This document shows, one piece after another, positions 10,039 through 20,080 of a DNA stretch of 64,000 bases. The stretch is from Membranipora membranacea (Eukaryota > Bryozoa > Gymnolaemata > Cheilostomatida > Membraniporidae), in NCBI GenBank assembly GCA_914767715.1, contig OU612072.1:22196001-22260000 (forward strand), written 5' to 3'. Each line of letters starts with the position of its first letter. The stretch's first letter is position 1. The notes beneath the pieces were generated by a model. That model was not told the origin of the DNA, ran no database searches, and worked only from the letters and a program-made list of their open reading frames with translations. A program made the position numbers and the translations under genes.

Positions 10039-12187
10039 TGTCTATAGCTCGCCCTCGTAGATTTGCACTGGACTGTATCTTACTAGACAGGGAGTCTTCT
10101 ACCAGAACATCAGACCAAATATTCCTTCTCTTTCTGACCTGAGTCACTGCTAATAACGTCAGGATAATAATAACAGTTGAAGTAACGATTTACACATTTA
10201 GTATTGAATCTAATTTAGAGAGATTACTCAGGTTTTACATCTCGGACATATCATGATGTCATTTAGAGCGGAAGACAGCAAAAAACTGGCTGTTTTTAAC
10301 AAAACATATTAAATAAAAAAGATTCAATAAGCCCCACTTTGGAGTTGCTTCCCCTCTTCTCGATTGACTACAAGAAGGAAGCATGTGATACATATTCAGA
10401 CACACTGGTCGGATACGAGTGAGTTTCGCGTGCATTTCTCATTGTACAAATGTAGTGTTTGATACCAATGTTCGTTAAACATACCGCCATCTTCTAGCAG
10501 CTTGAACTTTAAAAGTCGAAACCAATCAAGACTACGTTCAGCTGAATAAAAAAATTAGAAGCAAAACTTATAAGGTTACTAGAGAGATATTTAGACTATA
10601 CCCATACTATACCTGCATGCTGCCGTCTGTGAGTAGATAATGGTGCCGAGCCGTTTATTTGGAGTTTTCTCTTCTTACCGCTAATATAACCTGTCATCAC
10701 TCAGCTCCGAGTCTGCATCATCTGAGTCGTCTCCTCCTAACCTGGGACTCTCTCTGAATGTGTGAGCTCGGGAACATGGCTCTGAAATAGCGCAACAGAT
10801 TCAGTAAAGTTGTGAGAAACAATTCAGGGACTTATATGCTTGACTTTCTATACTTGACTCATTTTACAACTCCAGAATTTACCTTTTAATTATTGAGGTT
10901 CAATCATAACTTTCTAAATGGTACCAACGAAGTTGTAAATTGAATCAGCACCAGCCAAAATGATGAATGATATATTAATTATGACAACTGAAAAAGCCTG
11001 GCTTTAGATAGCACTGGTAGAGATAAGATAAGATATTAATAAACGGTAGCTATCATAAGAGTCAAGGCTTTTGTAAACAATTTAACGTAACAGTATTTTT
11101 GGTATGATACTGAAAAGCCAGCGTTGAGTTGGCTGAAAGCGCAACATCAGCGGCTCGTATATCAGCAAGCCGACACACTAAACTGTGTCAAAACAACACT
11201 GCTTCATACTCATATTACATTCTCATAAACCTGATAATAGGATGGTTGCTTACGATTCCTCTCCACTCCTAATATAATCTTTAGAATGCTTCAACATTAC
11301 AAGTCAAACCAGAAGTCTATCTATGGTCTAGGACAAATAATATGACACTTTTGTGATAGCTTGGTAGGGAGGGTTAGTTAAGCAAACATACAGGCATACC
11401 ATCACAATATGGGCTAACTTAATAATCATCAAATTAGTCTGTCTCAGGTTAGACAACTGATGCCTCTCTGGGAAATATGTGCTCAATGGATTCTGTATCG
11501 CTCAAAGATAGCAAATCGAGGCCTTAATCCCAACATTGTCGCCGAACAGGTCCATAATTTGCACTATCTGATTGCCAACAGTATGGAATCAAAACACTCC
11601 CTGTTATTGACACTAAACTTCTGCAAATAATTTGCCCATCAGGTGACAATCCTGAGAATGAAGCTTCTATTAGTCATCGATACAGAATTCAATGAGTGAA
11701 CATTTCCCTGACTGGCAGCAGTAGGTTAAACTTTAATGTGACCTGATGACATCATAAGCACACGCTGATGACCGAATCTTACCCACACTGGTCACGTGAT
11801 ATACTATTGCATGTATCTCTCTGATCGATAGAGAGTGAATTAATTCACTAAGCAAGAGTACCATCACAAGGAATTTGGTGTGACGACCCATGTTCAATTT
11901 TATTAACTCGGGGTGGGTACATGTTAGGTACTCATATTAAATTGACTCTAACGATCAGAGATACACATGATAATAGCGTAGTCTCAATGTCAGTGTGAAT
12001 CTTATCTTCCCTTATACTAACCTTGAGGTGCTCTGTAGCTCATAGCCGGATTATTTGACCGAGGTAACGGATCTGGAGCGACGTAAGAACTCTTTGGACT
12101 GCTGCCATCATCACTAGCTTTGATCTGTCCGACTTCCTCGTCACCAGAATCAGTGCTCTCTCCTTCCTTTACTTCTCCATCTTCCAT
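10039..12187 (-). pseudogene. PHAX: PHAX-like gene, copy A: 5' exons only, frameshifted
   Basis: Minus-strand fragment of PHAX, the adaptor that links capped snRNA/snoRNA and cap-binding complex to CRM1 for nuclear export. Exons: 12187-12022 (start MEDGEVKEG, ending MSYRAPQ, phase 1 out), 10781-10679, optional 10541-10485 and 10146-10039 (TQVRKRRNIWSDVL, like the KRKRNVW segment of vertebrate PHAX). The second exon is 103 nt rather than the 105 nt of copy B, which shifts the frame. The exons for the RNA-binding domain (present in copy B at 26,392-25,882) are absent; downstream lies MITE-rich DNA instead. The first exon has an acidic, Ser-rich start as in the family. It probably makes no working protein unless the frameshift is an error. 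Confidence 0.75.
10485..10541 (-). CDS. PHAX: Candidate PHAX cassette exon, copy A
   Basis: 57 nt with good splice sites (ttcag / gtatg) and phase 1 in and out, so it can be included or skipped in frame. It encodes ERSLDWFRLLKFKLLEDG. In copy B the Trp codon has become TGA; in copy C it is TTG. No clear match to vertebrate PHAX was seen, so the exon is a hypothesis. Confidence 0.35.
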
Positions 12188-12700
12188 TGGTTATATGTAA
12201 GGGGATCATTGCAAGCAACTCTCCTAAAACAAGATTATCACAATGTTGGCTATCAGGTATTGCGTTCTACGTTTAGGCCTACGCTATGCGTTGACATTTT
12301 ATGGTCTTATCTTATGGTAGACAAGTTATAGCAGTAGACATGATTGCAACTCCCAGCTACAGAGAGGATGTTCAGAACAGAATATATTTTCATTGCAGAA
12401 TCAGCCAAGTTCGTCGTCTGCAACTCCTCCCTCCTAGATGGCCCTAGATCTTAAACATGATTCTTTCTATTTTAAAATAGTCTATTAATTAAAATTATGA
12501 ATGAAGCATGAATTGAATAAGCCTAGAACAACATGGCCCCAAGAAACAACAATTGCAAAAGATTGCTATTAAAAGTATGTTTCTTAATGCCTACTGTGGA
12601 TCTATATAAGTGATCACTGCTTGCTTAGATAATCATTGTTTGTTTTGTAAAATCTGCTACTTCTTACAACAACGAATTCACAGAAATCCTCCAGCTAGGG
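12188..12700. promoter_or_regulatory. Divergent PHAX/AP2S1 intergenic region, left part
   Basis: PHAX (minus) and AP2S1 (plus) start codons face away from each other. In copies B and C they lie about 925 and 905 bp apart (29,172-30,095 and 57,307-58,210), so this interval should hold both promoters. In copy A the LTR element splits it. No TATA box or other specific site was identified with confidence. Confidence 0.5.
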
Positions 12701-13290
12701 TGTGATACGTGGTTGGAAGCAATCGCAAGGTGGTTCAACTTAGCCCAGCTAAGATTTATATCAGTATGCAAGAAGGTTTAGATGTAAATAATAATTACCA
12801 GAGAGATAGATGTCGAGTGAGTCTGTCAGTATGTCCAGGTGAGAGTATGAATGGAATGGATTGGATACCAATGGTGTATGATAAGTGTGTAACCTTGTTA
12901 GGTCATATAAGTGAGCTAGTTAGTTGTAATGGCCAGTTGACCATATGTATGTATGCTCGATATATGTAGTGGAATACCACCAGTCATGGGTTTTCCCGGC
13001 GAAGCCGATGGCATCCCAGAATACCAGTCAGGGTTTTCTGACTATGTGTCAGCGACAGCCCAGAACGCGCCAGTTCCCAGAGCTATGCCAATGTTTTTAC
13101 CCTACCTTTTCCAAGTTACAACTTAAATAGTGTGCTATTGTGCGGGCTGGAGGAGATAATGACTGGAATACATATAGTTGAGAATAGCATACAGTAATTA
13201 TGATGATGACTCAGTAGCTATCAATGCAGAAAGCCTTAGTTGAGTGTAATAATATTTTAATTACTACAGGTTGTGAGTAAAAGTATCTCA
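12701..13290 (-). repeat. LTR (3' LTR if the element is on the minus strand)
   Basis: 590-bp repeat, TG...CA bounded. It includes short open frames (12709-12969, 12945-13130) that recur in the other LTR and are not supported as genes. Confidence 0.9.
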
Positions 13291-13420
13291 GTTGCCTCAA
13301 CATAAAAAATAGTAGGTTTTAAACTTCAATTTTTATGTTTAAGCCCAGTGTTAAAGAGTTCCAAGTCTGATATCAAATAAATCCTAGGAGGCTATGCCTC
13401 TGCCCAGTGTAAGATGCTGC

Positions 13421-14431
13421 CTAGCATCTTAACATAGAATAGCCTGAATTACCACCGCCTTCAGCTGTTGTATGAGAAAATCGCAATGGTTTTGATGAAA
13501 GATCTGAGTAGAACCATAACCACTTGTAGGGCCAGGGCAGGTATGAACAATAGTGTTTGCAGAGAATGTGTGTGAAACAATGTATGTCACGTAAGTTACG
13601 CAACATAAGTAGTGGCTGGTTACATGTCCAGGGATACAGCGCAGCACACGAGGCGATAATGGTACCACATAGTCGGATGTCAATAGTTTCCGAACAGTTT
13701 ATTGTGTATGCAGCAGCATGGTTCACATTCAACATTGTTGTCAGATTGGCAGCAGTCACATAATGATTTGTATCAGCAGAACAAAACATATCTGGGTGTA
13801 AAGTTAAAGTTTGTTCAACAGCAGTTGTCAACACAGGTGTCATAGCAATGACAGACATAGCCACAGCAGTAGCACAGGTAGCAACAGGTCTCGTAGCAAC
13901 GAGCAGTGTTGCAGATTCGATAACCTTAGCAAAGGTCTCGGATTCCTCAACAGTTTCAAAGTGAACAGTTTCTTGACTTGACGTACAGATATGGACAGGG
14001 TTAACTGATACACTTTGAAATATCTCCACGCCATGATGAACCATAACCGGTAATGGAGTATGATAACTGACTGGTACATAAGAAAAGGAGAATCTATATT
14101 CAAAGCGTTGAAGATAAAATTTACAACCTCGTACATGAGCTTCACTCTGAGCATAGAGATGTAGTCCTAGCTGATGGTCATTATCAAACATATTTATAGC
14201 CTTCTGTAATGTAAGAGTATTGCACTGATACTCACCAAATATCCTAGACATAATTAATAACTCTGCATGGTAATCCCATAGTCGATGTTTTTCACAGAAG
14301 TTCAGTGCTTGGTCAAGTCCGATCCGTATATTCGGCTCAGCAGGTAGCAGCTGCCTCTGCCCAGTGAAGAGGTTATCCATAAGTTTGCTGAAAGTTTCAC
14401 CTGGATAATGTTCTTCGTAGGGTAAATCCAT
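13421..14431 (-). CDS. 336-aa ORF of the LTR element, function unknown
   Basis: The only substantial ORF of the element. It starts about 80 bp downstream of the putative 5' LTR (14513-15102), where gag would lie. Residues 1-110 are polar and look helical (MDLPYEEHYPGETFSKLMDN at the start; several Trp and Tyr). Residues about 170-215 are rich in Ala, Val and Thr (VATCATAVAMSVIAMTPV) and could form a hydrophobic segment. The C-terminus has many Cys and Trp. There is no CCHC knuckle, protease, RT or integrase motif. An intact 1-kb frame in an element this young suggests that a protein is made, but I do not recognise its family. Confidence 0.6.
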   Translation of the reverse strand: MDLPYEEHYPGETFSKLMDNLFTGQRQLLPAEPNIRIGLDQALNFCEKHRLWDYHAELLIMSRIFGEYQCNTLTLQKAINMFDNDHQLGLHLYAQSEAHVRGCKFYLQRFEYRFSFSYVPVSYHTPLPVMVHHGVEIFQSVSVNPVHICTSSQETVHFETVEESETFAKVIESATLLVATRPVATCATAVAMSVIAMTPVLTTAVEQTLTLHPDMFCSADTNHYVTAANLTTMLNVNHAAAYTINCSETIDIRLCGTIIASCAALYPWTCNQPLLMLRNLRDIHCFTHILCKHYCSYLPWPYKWLWFYSDLSSKPLRFSHTTAEGGGNSGYSMLRC

Positions 14432-14485
14432 TTTAGCTTAATTTAAGAGTGTAACTGAGTGTACTGGAGGCTGTAAATCGAAAGA

Positions 14486-14512
14486 TTTTTAGCCCACCCG
14501 AGGACGCCAAAC
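14486..14512 (-). promoter_or_regulatory. Putative primer-binding site
   Basis: Directly inside the right-hand LTR on the minus strand, after two or three bases, the sequence starts tggcgtcctcggg. A PBS begins with TGG because it pairs with the CCA end of a tRNA. Which tRNA was not determined. This supports minus-strand orientation, although no strong polypurine tract was seen before the other LTR (gaggcaac only). Confidence 0.5.
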
Positions 14513-15102
14513 TGTGATACGTGGTTGGAAGCAATCGCAAGGTGGTTCAACTTAGCCCAGCTAAGATTTATATCAGTATGCAAGAAGGTTTAGATGTAAA
14601 TAATAATTACCAGAGAGATAGATGTCGAGTGAGTCTGTCAGTATGTCCAGGTGAGAGTATGAATGGAATGGATTGGATACCAATGGTGTATGATAAGTGT
14701 GTAACCTTGTTAGGTCATATAAGTGAGCTAGTTAGTTGTAATGGCCAGTTGACCATATGTATGTATGCTCGATATATGTAGTGGAATACCACCAGTCATG
14801 GGTTTTCCCGGCGAAGCCGATGGCATCCCAGAATACCAGTCAGGGTTTTCTGACTATGTGTCAGCGACAGCCCAGAACGCGCCAGTTCCCAGAGCTATGC
14901 CAATGTTTTTACCCTACCTTTTCCAAGTTACAACTTAAATAGTGTGCTATTGTGCGGGCTGGAGGAGATAATGACTGGAATACATATAGTTGAGAATAGC
15001 ATACAGTAATTATGATGATGACTCAGTAGCTATCAATGCAGAAAGCCTTAGTCGAGTGTAATAATATTTTAATTACTACAGGTTGTGAGTAAAAGTATCT
15101 CA
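14513..15102 (-). repeat. LTR (5' LTR if the element is on the minus strand)
   Basis: 590 bp, essentially identical to 12701-13290. The observed difference is t/c in the segment cttagt(t/c)gagtg near the right end. Confidence 0.9.
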
Positions 15103-15999
15103 TAGGGCTAGGCTAGTAGGGAAAGCTACTTATCTCAGATCCACCACAATGTCAACCATAACTGCGCCACGCATATAAATATTTCACTACAATCACCTCA
15201 CCTCAAGACTGCAGACTGCACATAGCTCAATTTGGCTAGTTCTGCAGACAGTCCATGTATTTTTTCTTCTCTCCTCACTTATCATTGTGACTGTCCAGCT
15301 TTGACTTTTATTTTTCAATTGCAACACTCTTAGAATAGGAGATAAAAGAAAACCCTCACTTTTTGTAACACATGATTTGATTGGCTGCATTATGATATGG
15401 AGTATTGGTATAAGTATTCTTAGAGAGAAAAAGTTTGTAGGGCACTCAGGATTACTTTATTATCACATCATTTGTGGTGTCTTTGACATTTGGAATCTAC
15501 TGCTTTAAAGATGGTATGTGCTAGCAATTGCAATTTGATATAGCCCAATATAGAACCAGGCCTATGGAATTATGCCTGATAGTCATGAGAATGAAATGGT
15601 CATGAAGAAATGTATGAAATGATAAAGCAGTTTTTTTTATTTTTACTTGCTAACTAATAACATCTTAATTAATTTGTAAATAGATTTTCTCCCTGCAAAT
15701 TTGTATAATAATCTTGTAGTGCAGTATGAATGATTATTTGTATAATTCTGCCCTACCCATGTTAGGGTACTTGTAGGCATGGTGACACTCAGCAGGTAGC
15801 CACACAATGACTGATTTAACTGTGTGCATGATTTTCTATTCAACCAAACTTTACCTAAGCTAAGCGCTGACTAACTGACTTGAGTGAGTAGCATGATCAC
15901 AGACAGTAACCCTACTCTCAGTACAGACTAGCTAAATAATAGCTCTCAATATTGATTGGCTCCTGTGAGCTTGTAAGCATTTATATTGTCGAGGCGTCT

Positions 16000-16235
16000 T
16001 GCATCAATCATACACTTTGCGCATGACCACCCAATCAATTCAGGGCGGTAATCTTTGCACCTTAGCACTTGGATTTATCCAAATGTGAGTTCTCAGACTG
16101 AAGAGTTGCCCTGTTCGCACTGGTTAAACATTAACTGCATGTACAAAATGTAAATGTAATAGGTCAATTGGGCCAGTTTGTGACACTGTCGCTGCGATGC
16201 AGAGTGACTCGTATCGTAGAGTCGCTGCAGTGCAT
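16000..16235. mobile_element. Old MITE/SINE relic in AP2S1 intron 1
   Basis: Related (inverted) to the 229-bp insertion at 2146-2374, sharing segments around actttgcgcat, cccaatcaattcagg and gggccagtttgtgac. It is present in all three AP2S1 copies (B near 30,583-30,828; C near 58,683-58,935), so it predates the triplication. Confidence 0.6.
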
Positions 16236-16758
16236 AGAAGCTTTTATAGCCTCAGGGAGTATGCAGGCAAATTAACTGTCAGTACATCCTGGGCTGTGAT
16301 TGATGCAGGTTTTCTTGGTACATCATTGCCATTTATTAGGGTAGTTTTTTTTCAGGTCAATCAGTTCAACATTACACACTGTCATTTCAGATTGATTTAG
16401 TATATGGATATGGTTTTCTTTTTGTTCATGACAGTGTTCTGGTCAATATGAGACTGATTAGTCAAAAAATCACTCACATTTCATCATAACTTGCCTGTAC
16501 CATGAAAGTATGAAGTCATGAGAATTATAGGGTAGTTTAGTTCACCTGCATTCCTTTACCAGATCATATCATCAACAAAACAATTCTTATTTATGTCAGG
16601 TCTTCCTCACTTATAGCTTCAGTCATTCCTAAAATACACCATGCTATCTAGGCTTATAATTTGGACTGACCCTATTTCATCCTTGTATGGCTGACATTAA
16701 CATCACTGATTATGCTTGCTGTTTCAGAGTAGGTTTATTCTGATACAGAACCGAGCTG

Positions 16759-16790
16759 GTAACAATGAACTAAACTTTAGTTCATTGCTG
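16759..16790. repeat. 32-nt palindromic insertion in AP2S1 exon 2, copy A
   Basis: Copies B and C read gagctg|gtaagacacg. Copy A has 32 extra bases whose core caatgaactaaa/ctttagttcattg is a near-perfect inverted repeat with essentially no loop. The insertion is not a multiple of three. Confidence 0.9.
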
Positions 16791-17286
16791 GTAAGACACG
16801 TCTTGCTAAGTGGTATATGCTCTTCGACGATGAGGAGAAACAAAAACTGATTGAAGAAGTTCACTCTGTTGTCACTGTTAGAGACACCATACACACAAAC
16901 TTTGTGGAGGTTACTAACTCAGGTTCCTATTTAAACCTTCCATATATTATTATTGGGTTTTATTCAAGAAGTTTTTTACAGAACATACCCGGTTTCAGTT
17001 TCTCACTTTCCTAAGTTTGTTTGAGTTACAGGAGCTCTACAATATTTTTTAAATCTTACCTCAGTTGGCCACCAGACAAACATTTCAAGATCTATATGAT
17101 ATATGATTTCAGCTAAATTGGAATCAATCAGTCATCACACTTGTTATAAATAAGTGCCTGCACTCCCGTCCCCAGTTGATAATTGCTCCCAATTAACACT
17201 GTTCTCACTTTCTCTCAAACTCTGAAACAATCCTACCAACACATAAAAAAGCGTACATATTAAAGTAAGAATCAGGTTTGAATCAT

Positions 17287-17525
17287 TCTAGAGTTCTCAG
17301 TGTTGTTTAGACCACTCTGTAAGGTCTATGAACTGTGGCCTATTTGCAACCAATTTCCACTCACTCAAAGTTGAGATGAGAAGGTACTGAAAGGTGCTTT
17401 CTTAACGATAAGATATACAATAAAGTACCTTTTTAGTACCTTCCCATCTCATTTTTGTCTGAAAATCAGGTGAAAATGGGCCACAGCTTTATAGTAGGTT
17501 TCTAAATTAGACTGAGAACTCTAGA
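17287..17525. mobile_element. 239-bp foldback MITE in AP2S1 intron 2
   Basis: Terminal inverted repeats tctagagttctcagt / actgagaactctaga, flanked by the 5-bp target duplication atcat, with an inner inverted repeat (gatgagaaggtac / gtaccttcccatctc). The element is present in all three AP2S1 copies (near 31,860-32,098 and 59,945-60,190), so it is older than the duplication. Confidence 0.8.
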
Positions 17526-19202
17526 ATCATATAAAAAATATGTTACATTCACAGTCACTTTAACTAAGCCTAGTCTGATCCATCGTCATACTTATAATTT
17601 TATCCATACCAAACTACTAGCTCACTCTTTATCATGTTACTCATGTCATGTTTTGCAGCTCAGGAAATTTAAGATAGTATACCGACGATACGCCGGATTA
17701 TTCTTCTGTGTATGCGTGGATACCGCGGACAACAGCTCTTAGCTTATCTAGAAGCCATACATAACTTTGTCGAGGTGCTCAACGAATAATTCTACAATGT
17801 CTTCGAACTAGATCTAGTCTTCAACTTTTATAAGGTAAGTCTTTTATTGGGAGAGGAGTAAAGTATTCGAAGGAGGAAAAGTTTTGCACAGACTTGAAAT
17901 AGTTTAAATTATGGCTAGCTAACATTTAACTCAAATTGGTTTCTTTATGATATTATCTACCGCCAACTCCGTGCCACGACCAATGCTAGCAAGAATCGGT
18001 GCTAGTTAACATGAAGACACTCCCGTCTAATCGAAGCCAAATTAAACTTTAGCTCATATTCATTCCTCTGGGTATCATGTAACCATTGCCGTTGCCAAAT
18101 TGTTTGAAGTCAGGAAAACTGAAAAACATTGTCGCTGTAATTTTAGAGAAGAAAATGAACTGCACCCCCTGATCCGATCCTATTTATATTTACCTCACCA
18201 TGATAATATGAGATGGACCCAAAGCTTTGAACATTAGGTGTAATAAAAAATGACAATCAAAGACCTTAACAAAAGACCATCCCTGCCTAACTATAGCATA
18301 TCCTCCAATAAACCTGAAACTATATGACAAAATAACCCACACTCCCTCCTGAATTTTTTGGTTTTCACTGACACACTTTGAACGACTATGTTTCTTTTGC
18401 CCAGTTCAACAGTTTGGTGGCCTAGTTACTATAATTCGGTTTGTCTGTAGAGTTGTTGGTTATCTTTGGTTGCACAAGACTTGTTATTCTGATTGCCTCT
18501 GGGCCAAATTGTATAAACAGACAAGGTGTAAGCTCACTTAGCCCGGTACTGGCATGTGAATCTTTAGACTGACCTCTCCTCTTACATGATAAACTGGCAG
18601 ATAAGTAGATAAAATTTACTGTTTAATTGTAGCCTAGATTCAATCATGTAGATCCGCTTAATCTGACTCTATAGTTGTATATTTTTGAGGAAAGACATCC
18701 ACTTTCATTGCTGTTTTTTTTCGATGTGTAGTATCAGACCACACAGAACTTATTTAGGCATGTTTATAGCGAAAGCATAGAGTTTGGTACATTTACCTTT
18801 ACGCACTATCAAATTGGAGTTGTTCAAGGAATTGACAACTCCTGAGTGATGCTAAATTGCCTTTGAAATTCAACATTTTGTTTCTTAATCATGCTGATGA
18901 TACTCGTTTGACCAACCTTAGACTTCTTAGTGAAATTCTGTAACAATTTTTTCCATTATATCATTACATAAGGAATTACACCCCCTCCCCCCACCAAATT
19001 TAAGGAGAAAGCTACTGTCACTCACTTTCCATGTTACATATAACTTTTTGTCCTTTTACTTTAGGTGTACAGAGTGGTGGATGAGATGTTTTTAGCAGGA
19101 GAAATTAGAGAGACAAGTCAAACCAAAGTACCAAAACAGCTCCTTATGCTCGGATCACTGGAATAAGTCTACTATACATCATCACTTATCTATAATACGT
19201 AA

Positions 19203-19488
19203 CCAGGTTCGATCCCCGGCGCCGGCTATCATTTCTGATTTGGCACTGGCAAGCCATTCATCCTAGCCAGGTCTGATCGGATCAGGACCATACATACAGG
19301 AGGTCTACTGTGTGCTTGCATGCAGTATAAAGATCCCCCTCTGCCTCTTCGAAAAAAGAGTAGCCGGCAACGGCGGGCAAGGGTATAGGGTACCACCCCA
19401 AACAAGCCACCCGAGCTTAAGGGGGCCCGTTAAATAGGGCGGTCATATAAGACCTAGTGCATAGAAAAAAAAAAACAAAAGAAAACGC
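19203..19488 (+). mobile_element. tRNA-derived SINE, copy A
   Basis: Starts within a tRNA-like 3' half containing a B box (ggttcgatcccc) and ends in an A-rich tail (19465-19488). Copy C runs straight from the left flank to the right flank (near 61,881), giving an empty site. Copy B contains the same SINE, cut off at 33,997 exactly where copy B joins other sequence. The A box is missing, so the insertion is 5' truncated. Confidence 0.75.
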
Positions 19489-20080
19489 AATTGTAATCTG
19501 GCTATATAACTGTACCAGCAGGAAAACCTGGAGAATTCATCTTCTACTTATTCATTTGGTCCTTAGTTTTACTAGTTTGGAAATAGTTTTCTGAAATAAA
19601 AAATGACTTTACTGGTTGAAGTCATGTCTTACTACTCATGTAGCTGAAAGTGGTTTTTTGGCATCAAAACTTCTTTCATCTTCGTGTGTACTATGACTAG
19701 TGATGTTTTGTTATTGAGTCGAGTAGATTTAATGGTGGTTTTTTTTTCCTCACTGGTCCCTGTAATACCATTCTATGGTGTAGCTGTTGGAAAAGCTGAC
19801 AATTATCATAAAACTCTAATATGACACATCTATTTGATGAAGGCTTTCAAGGTTGATTGTTCCGGCCCCTAGCACCCTCGGGTGTATACATCTCCTGTAA
19901 CAGCCCCTCTGCCTATGGGTGTCAGGAAAATTCAGTGATGAAGTCGAATAATCTTGAAACATTATCATGTTATGTTATTTTCTCACTTACTAGATGACTC
20001 ATGGTAACAGAGCCAATACAATTCATTAATTTGCTACATTGTGGGAGTGTAGCTTTCATACACTGATTGTGTTCTTGTAG

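Larger units (their letters stand above)
12701..15102 (-). mobile_element. 2.4-kb non-autonomous LTR retrotransposon, copy A only
   Basis: Two direct repeats of exactly 590 bp (12701-13290 and 14513-15102) begin tgtgatacgtgg and end aaagtatctca, so each is bounded by TG...CA. The only difference I noticed is one base near the right end. The element is flanked by a 5-bp target duplication taggg (12696-12700 and 15103-15107). Copies B (near 29,700) and C (near 57,816) have the empty site. Read on the minus strand, the LTR is followed after a few bases by tggcgtcctcgggtgg, a plausible tRNA primer-binding site because it starts with TGG. The 1.2-kb interior holds one ORF and no reverse transcriptase or integrase, so the element must have been mobilised in trans. 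Near-identical LTRs mean recent insertion. Confidence 0.9.
15511..19166 (+). pseudogene. AP2S1: AP-2 complex sigma subunit, copy A (disrupted)
   Basis: AP2S1 is the small subunit of the clathrin adaptor AP-2 and binds dileucine cargo signals at the plasma membrane. Exons: 15511-15513 (ATG only, donor gtatgt), 16728-16909 (starts [11 protein letters not shown]), 17659-17834 (FKIVYRRYAGLFF) and 19065-19166 (VYRVVDEMFLAGEIRETSQ, ends SLE then TAA). The total matches the usual length of about 142 residues. Defects: a 32-nt palindromic insertion at 16759-16790 shifts the frame inside exon 2; two extra bases near 17,735 shift it in exon 3; and a TAA sits after LNE where the family has Tyr. The exon 2 donor is gttact rather than gtaact. 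The remaining sequence is highly conserved, so loss was recent. Confidence 0.9.

Noticed and set aside
12709-13130. Small ORFs repeated identically at 14521-14942
   Set aside because: They lie within the two LTRs, where duplication is automatic; no coding evidence.
17744-17834. Nonstandard genetic code with TAA/TAG read as Tyr
   Set aside because: Tempting because TAA and TAG both replace Tyr in AP2S1, but frameshifts lie just upstream, ordinary TAC/TAT Tyr codons are used, and TAA ends the same gene.
19203-19250. tRNA gene
   Set aside because: Only a B box-like 3' half is present; the body and A-tail match a SINE family.
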